Origin: Periplaneta americana
Lineage: Eukaryota > Arthropoda > Insecta > Blattodea > Blattidae
DNA length: 64,000 bases
NCBI RefSeq assembly: GCF_040183065.1
Contig: NC_091121.1
Coordinates: 64,946,287 to 65,010,286 of the forward strand
Reading direction: 5' to 3'
Shown: one piece after another, positions 61,495-64,000 of the stretch
Position numbering within the stretch: the first letter of the stretch is position 1
How the letters are laid out: the number at the start of each line of letters is the position of its first letter
Notes under the pieces: model-generated
What the model saw: only the letters and a program-made list of their open reading frames with translations
Databases searched by the model: none
Told to the model about the DNA's origin: nothing
Position numbers and translations under genes: made by a program

Positions 61495-64000
61495 TATATA
61501 AAGAATCAAGTAAACGAATACTAGTTAAAAATCAATTGTGACGCAAGGGACTTTTTATATAGAGCTATACAATATTTTATTAAGATAATAAAACGTAAAC
61601 CACTTATCATAGACGGATGAAATTTTGTATATGTGTTATTATTTACCAGATACACCAGTGATAAAACTTTTGTGATGGAAGTTAGTAATTTCAATCTAGA
61701 GTTCTCTTAAGCATAGAATTTATTACAAAACCATTTATTTCGGATGGACGATTCTGTAATTTCATGTCGAATTAAACATGTAATGAATGTATTCAGGAAA
61801 ACCTAGCGGAAAAAAAACTAGACAAAAATAAATGGTGAATATTTTCCAGATATTCCCAAGTTTACATAGTAGATCTAATATAATATGCTGAACCTGCGGC
61901 TCTGCGTCGCTATTGTGTATTGTATCCCACATGTATTGTATGCTCTGAACAATTATTGCCAACTATATAATATCCATCGACATCCAGCGGTTAGCCTACG
62001 TGCGTAGTTGTGTAATAACGCTATTTACGGGAAGCGTATTACAGTGGCTCCCGCGGTTGAATGGCGTGCAGATATGAGTATTTGAATGTTTTCGTATTTA
62101 TATAAAATTAGACAAGACAGAATGTGAAAGTCTGAAAATACTCTACTCCAAATCATGGGCATTGCGTTCTTCAAGAGGCACATCTGTTTCTCGGACAGAT
62201 GGCAATGACCCTATACCAGTTACTCAGCTGCTCATCAGCAATGCAAGTCTTGCGACCTGTCCCAAAAATTTTTTTACAGAAATGTTTTCAGAAATTCTTC
62301 TAGCGCTGGCCGAAACGAATATTGTAACTGTTTTCTTTATCATGAAATCTAAGTCCTTCATAGATAATTTTTAAAACCAAAAACAATTCTAAAGCCGTCA
62401 GGGATGTTTTGAATTTACGCTTAATTTAATCACTAAAATAAATTAAAATGAATACCTAAGGAACTAATGAATGCAACTTGATGAAATTTGATACTGTTAT
62501 TTAAATGTAAAGACACAACAAACCCGCCGAATTTGAAAGAAATTAATCACAAACTTCAAAAGTTTTGAAACTCAGTCCCACTGTTCTTTGACGACGGGTG
62601 TACGCAATGTACCACAAGTTTGACATCGTTGTCCATGGTAGCCGTAGTTCTCGAAATCACGCACCGTCACGTAGTAGTAAATACCGGATTTACCGCTTGG
62701 CCCACCTCTAGCTGGAGCCTCTCGCACGGCCAGTCTGCTAGAGCGATGAGCCGTCTGCCGGTAAATTGTAACCCGCTTTAGCGATTAAGTATGCATACAG
62801 TGCATATCCGCTACGTACAGTAGATGTTCTAAATTATACCTATCCCAGTCATGTCAGACTGGAGCGTTACGCCGAACTAGTTGATAGATAACACCCAAGA
62901 AGATACTTCCATGGGCATGACCGTAAAGGAAAAAAAACGAAGTGTCCGAATTATAGACGTGTCAGAGATTGGGTGTGACAGCGTTTCTCCGTCACAACTC
63001 CAAACTGTGACAGCTCCGGAAAAATCGCTGTGACAGGTAATATCGATTTTGTCACAGTATGATTTTTGTGTTTGGATGTTTCTTGGTGATTGTGAATGTT
63101 TCTCATCCCGAGCCGACAGATGCTTATATACCGGTGTCATAAGTGTTGTTATCAACAATACTGATTAGCGTGGCGAGTATAACAAACACGCACTGAAAGG
63201 TGTTATCGCGATGTGTGGACGCGGATATTCGCTCAAGAATTTGAAGAATATAGCGAGTGCATTCGGTGATGTGAGGACGTATCGTGTGTATCAACGAGTT
63301 GCCGATGTTAACCTTTTGAGTGGGACGATAATTACTTAGATCCCAGTTATCTTATCTTTCAAGCTAGTAAGAATCTTCTGGCTTGCAGTTGTCTGGAGCT
63401 GTAACACACGTACTTCAATCGCAGTCGCTATGAGTCACACATCGGTCGGAGATGGCGATTTCTCGGAGCTGTGATTTTCGAACTATAGTCACAGTCGGAA
63501 CCAGCGACAAACTCACTAAGACGTGGGCAAAACAAATGGGAGTTTATATCAATCTTCAAAAGGTTTCCAGACGCTGATAATAACACTCACGCTTCAAACG
63601 ACTTCCTCATTTGTAAGATAATACTTCCAAAGCATGTGCATAATAACGTTTGAAGAAAGTATTACGTTAGACGGGAATTGGCGGTAAAACGTCAGTGCCG
63701 AACACAGCCGAAGTCGATCTATTTTCATCTACATAGTACGCTTCCTGGAAACAACAATGTGTGGGAGCCTCAAAGCTTCTGCGACTGACTCTGGAACAGG
63801 CTGTCTGACACCTCTGACCTATCCTTACACCTCTAATCATCAGAATATATTACCTGGCATCGAATGGCGTTCTTGAAATGAAGTATTAGAGACTTTCTAT
63901 ACATAGAAACCACACGGATTCGAATCAGGGGACCACTGGAGCCACAAGCCACACCTCGCAATGTAGGCCTGGTCACCGAAGTCTTTAGTAATTTCGATCA
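61495..64000. other. No confident feature to the end of the window
   Basis: Open frames at 62162-62374 and 62877-63158 have no motif I recognise. 62970-63060 holds a cluster of TGTGAC/GTCACA words. A weak tRNA-like B box ('ggattcgaatcag' complement) lies near 63915. Confidence 0.4.

Noticed and set aside
62162..62374. 70-codon plus-strand frame considered as a small gene
   Set aside because: No motif, no supporting context and no second copy; chance frames of this length are frequent in the window.

Overview
The window looks like intergenic or intronic DNA from a large, repeat-rich insect genome, most likely the American cockroach Periplaneta americana or a close relative. The evidence is the combination of interspersed repeats: a non-LTR retrotransposon whose 3' end reads 'MAGLCEGGNEPPGSLKA' in one frame (a string I recognise from predicted Periplaneta proteins), tRNA-derived SINE families I associate with the same genus, insect-type mariner and hAT relics, and many AAT/ATT arrays. 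I see no intact host protein-coding gene, rRNA or credible functional tRNA. Nearly all long open frames are simple-repeat artefacts (poly-N/I/L/Y from AAT arrays, a 444-codon frame from a 25-bp minisatellite) or decayed transposon pieces.

Layout. 1-5.4 kb: a pseudogene of a multicopy arthropod protein family, two hAT-type MITEs with 8-bp target duplications, tRNA-derived SINEs and a long-TIR MITE. 6.8-12.3 kb: LINE fragments embedded in AAT/ATT arrays. 13.4-14.1 kb: mariner relics. 17-19.4 kb: an RNase H relic of a LINE, a second long-TIR MITE, a SINE, a nuclear copy of mitochondrial ND4 and a hAT relic. 20.1-22.5 kb: a decayed DNA transposon with a 16-bp motif repeated six times near its ends. 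22.7-31.9 kb: SINEs, LINEs, a Harbinger-type MITE inside a LINE, and a Penelope-like GIY-YIG tail flanked by inverted copies of itself. 32.1-34.4 kb: TATTA pentanucleotide blocks interleaved with LINE and another dispersed repeat. 34.6-40.2 kb: hAT MITE, SINE with an AT array, a solo LTR with 4-bp duplication and two TIR elements. 43.3-44.6 kb: a DD41D mariner interrupted by a SINE. 45.0-46.3 kb: a 1.3-kb homopyrimidine tract and minisatellite. 47.4-49.4 kb: a third LINE interrupted by a tRNA-Leu-like SINE, then a Crypton-like recombinase relic. 51.7-58.2 kb: a LINE copy with its 5' end fused to its 3' end, a nuclear copy of mitochondrial ND6, an inverted pair of tRNA-like units, and a SINE-in-SINE-in-LINE nest. 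60.0-61.5 kb: a SINE and a 748-bp foldback element.

The elements do not form a pathway. What the window records is an insertion history: many copies keep readable target-site duplications, so the order of events can be read in several places. The most unusual items are the motif-bearing transposon (20128-22497), the 5'/3'-fused LINE derivative (51669-51985), the tRNA-like inverted unit (54974-55511), the repeated association of LINE copies with matching microsatellites on both sides, and the two mitochondrial insertions. All family assignments come from reading the sequence; none was tested by database search.
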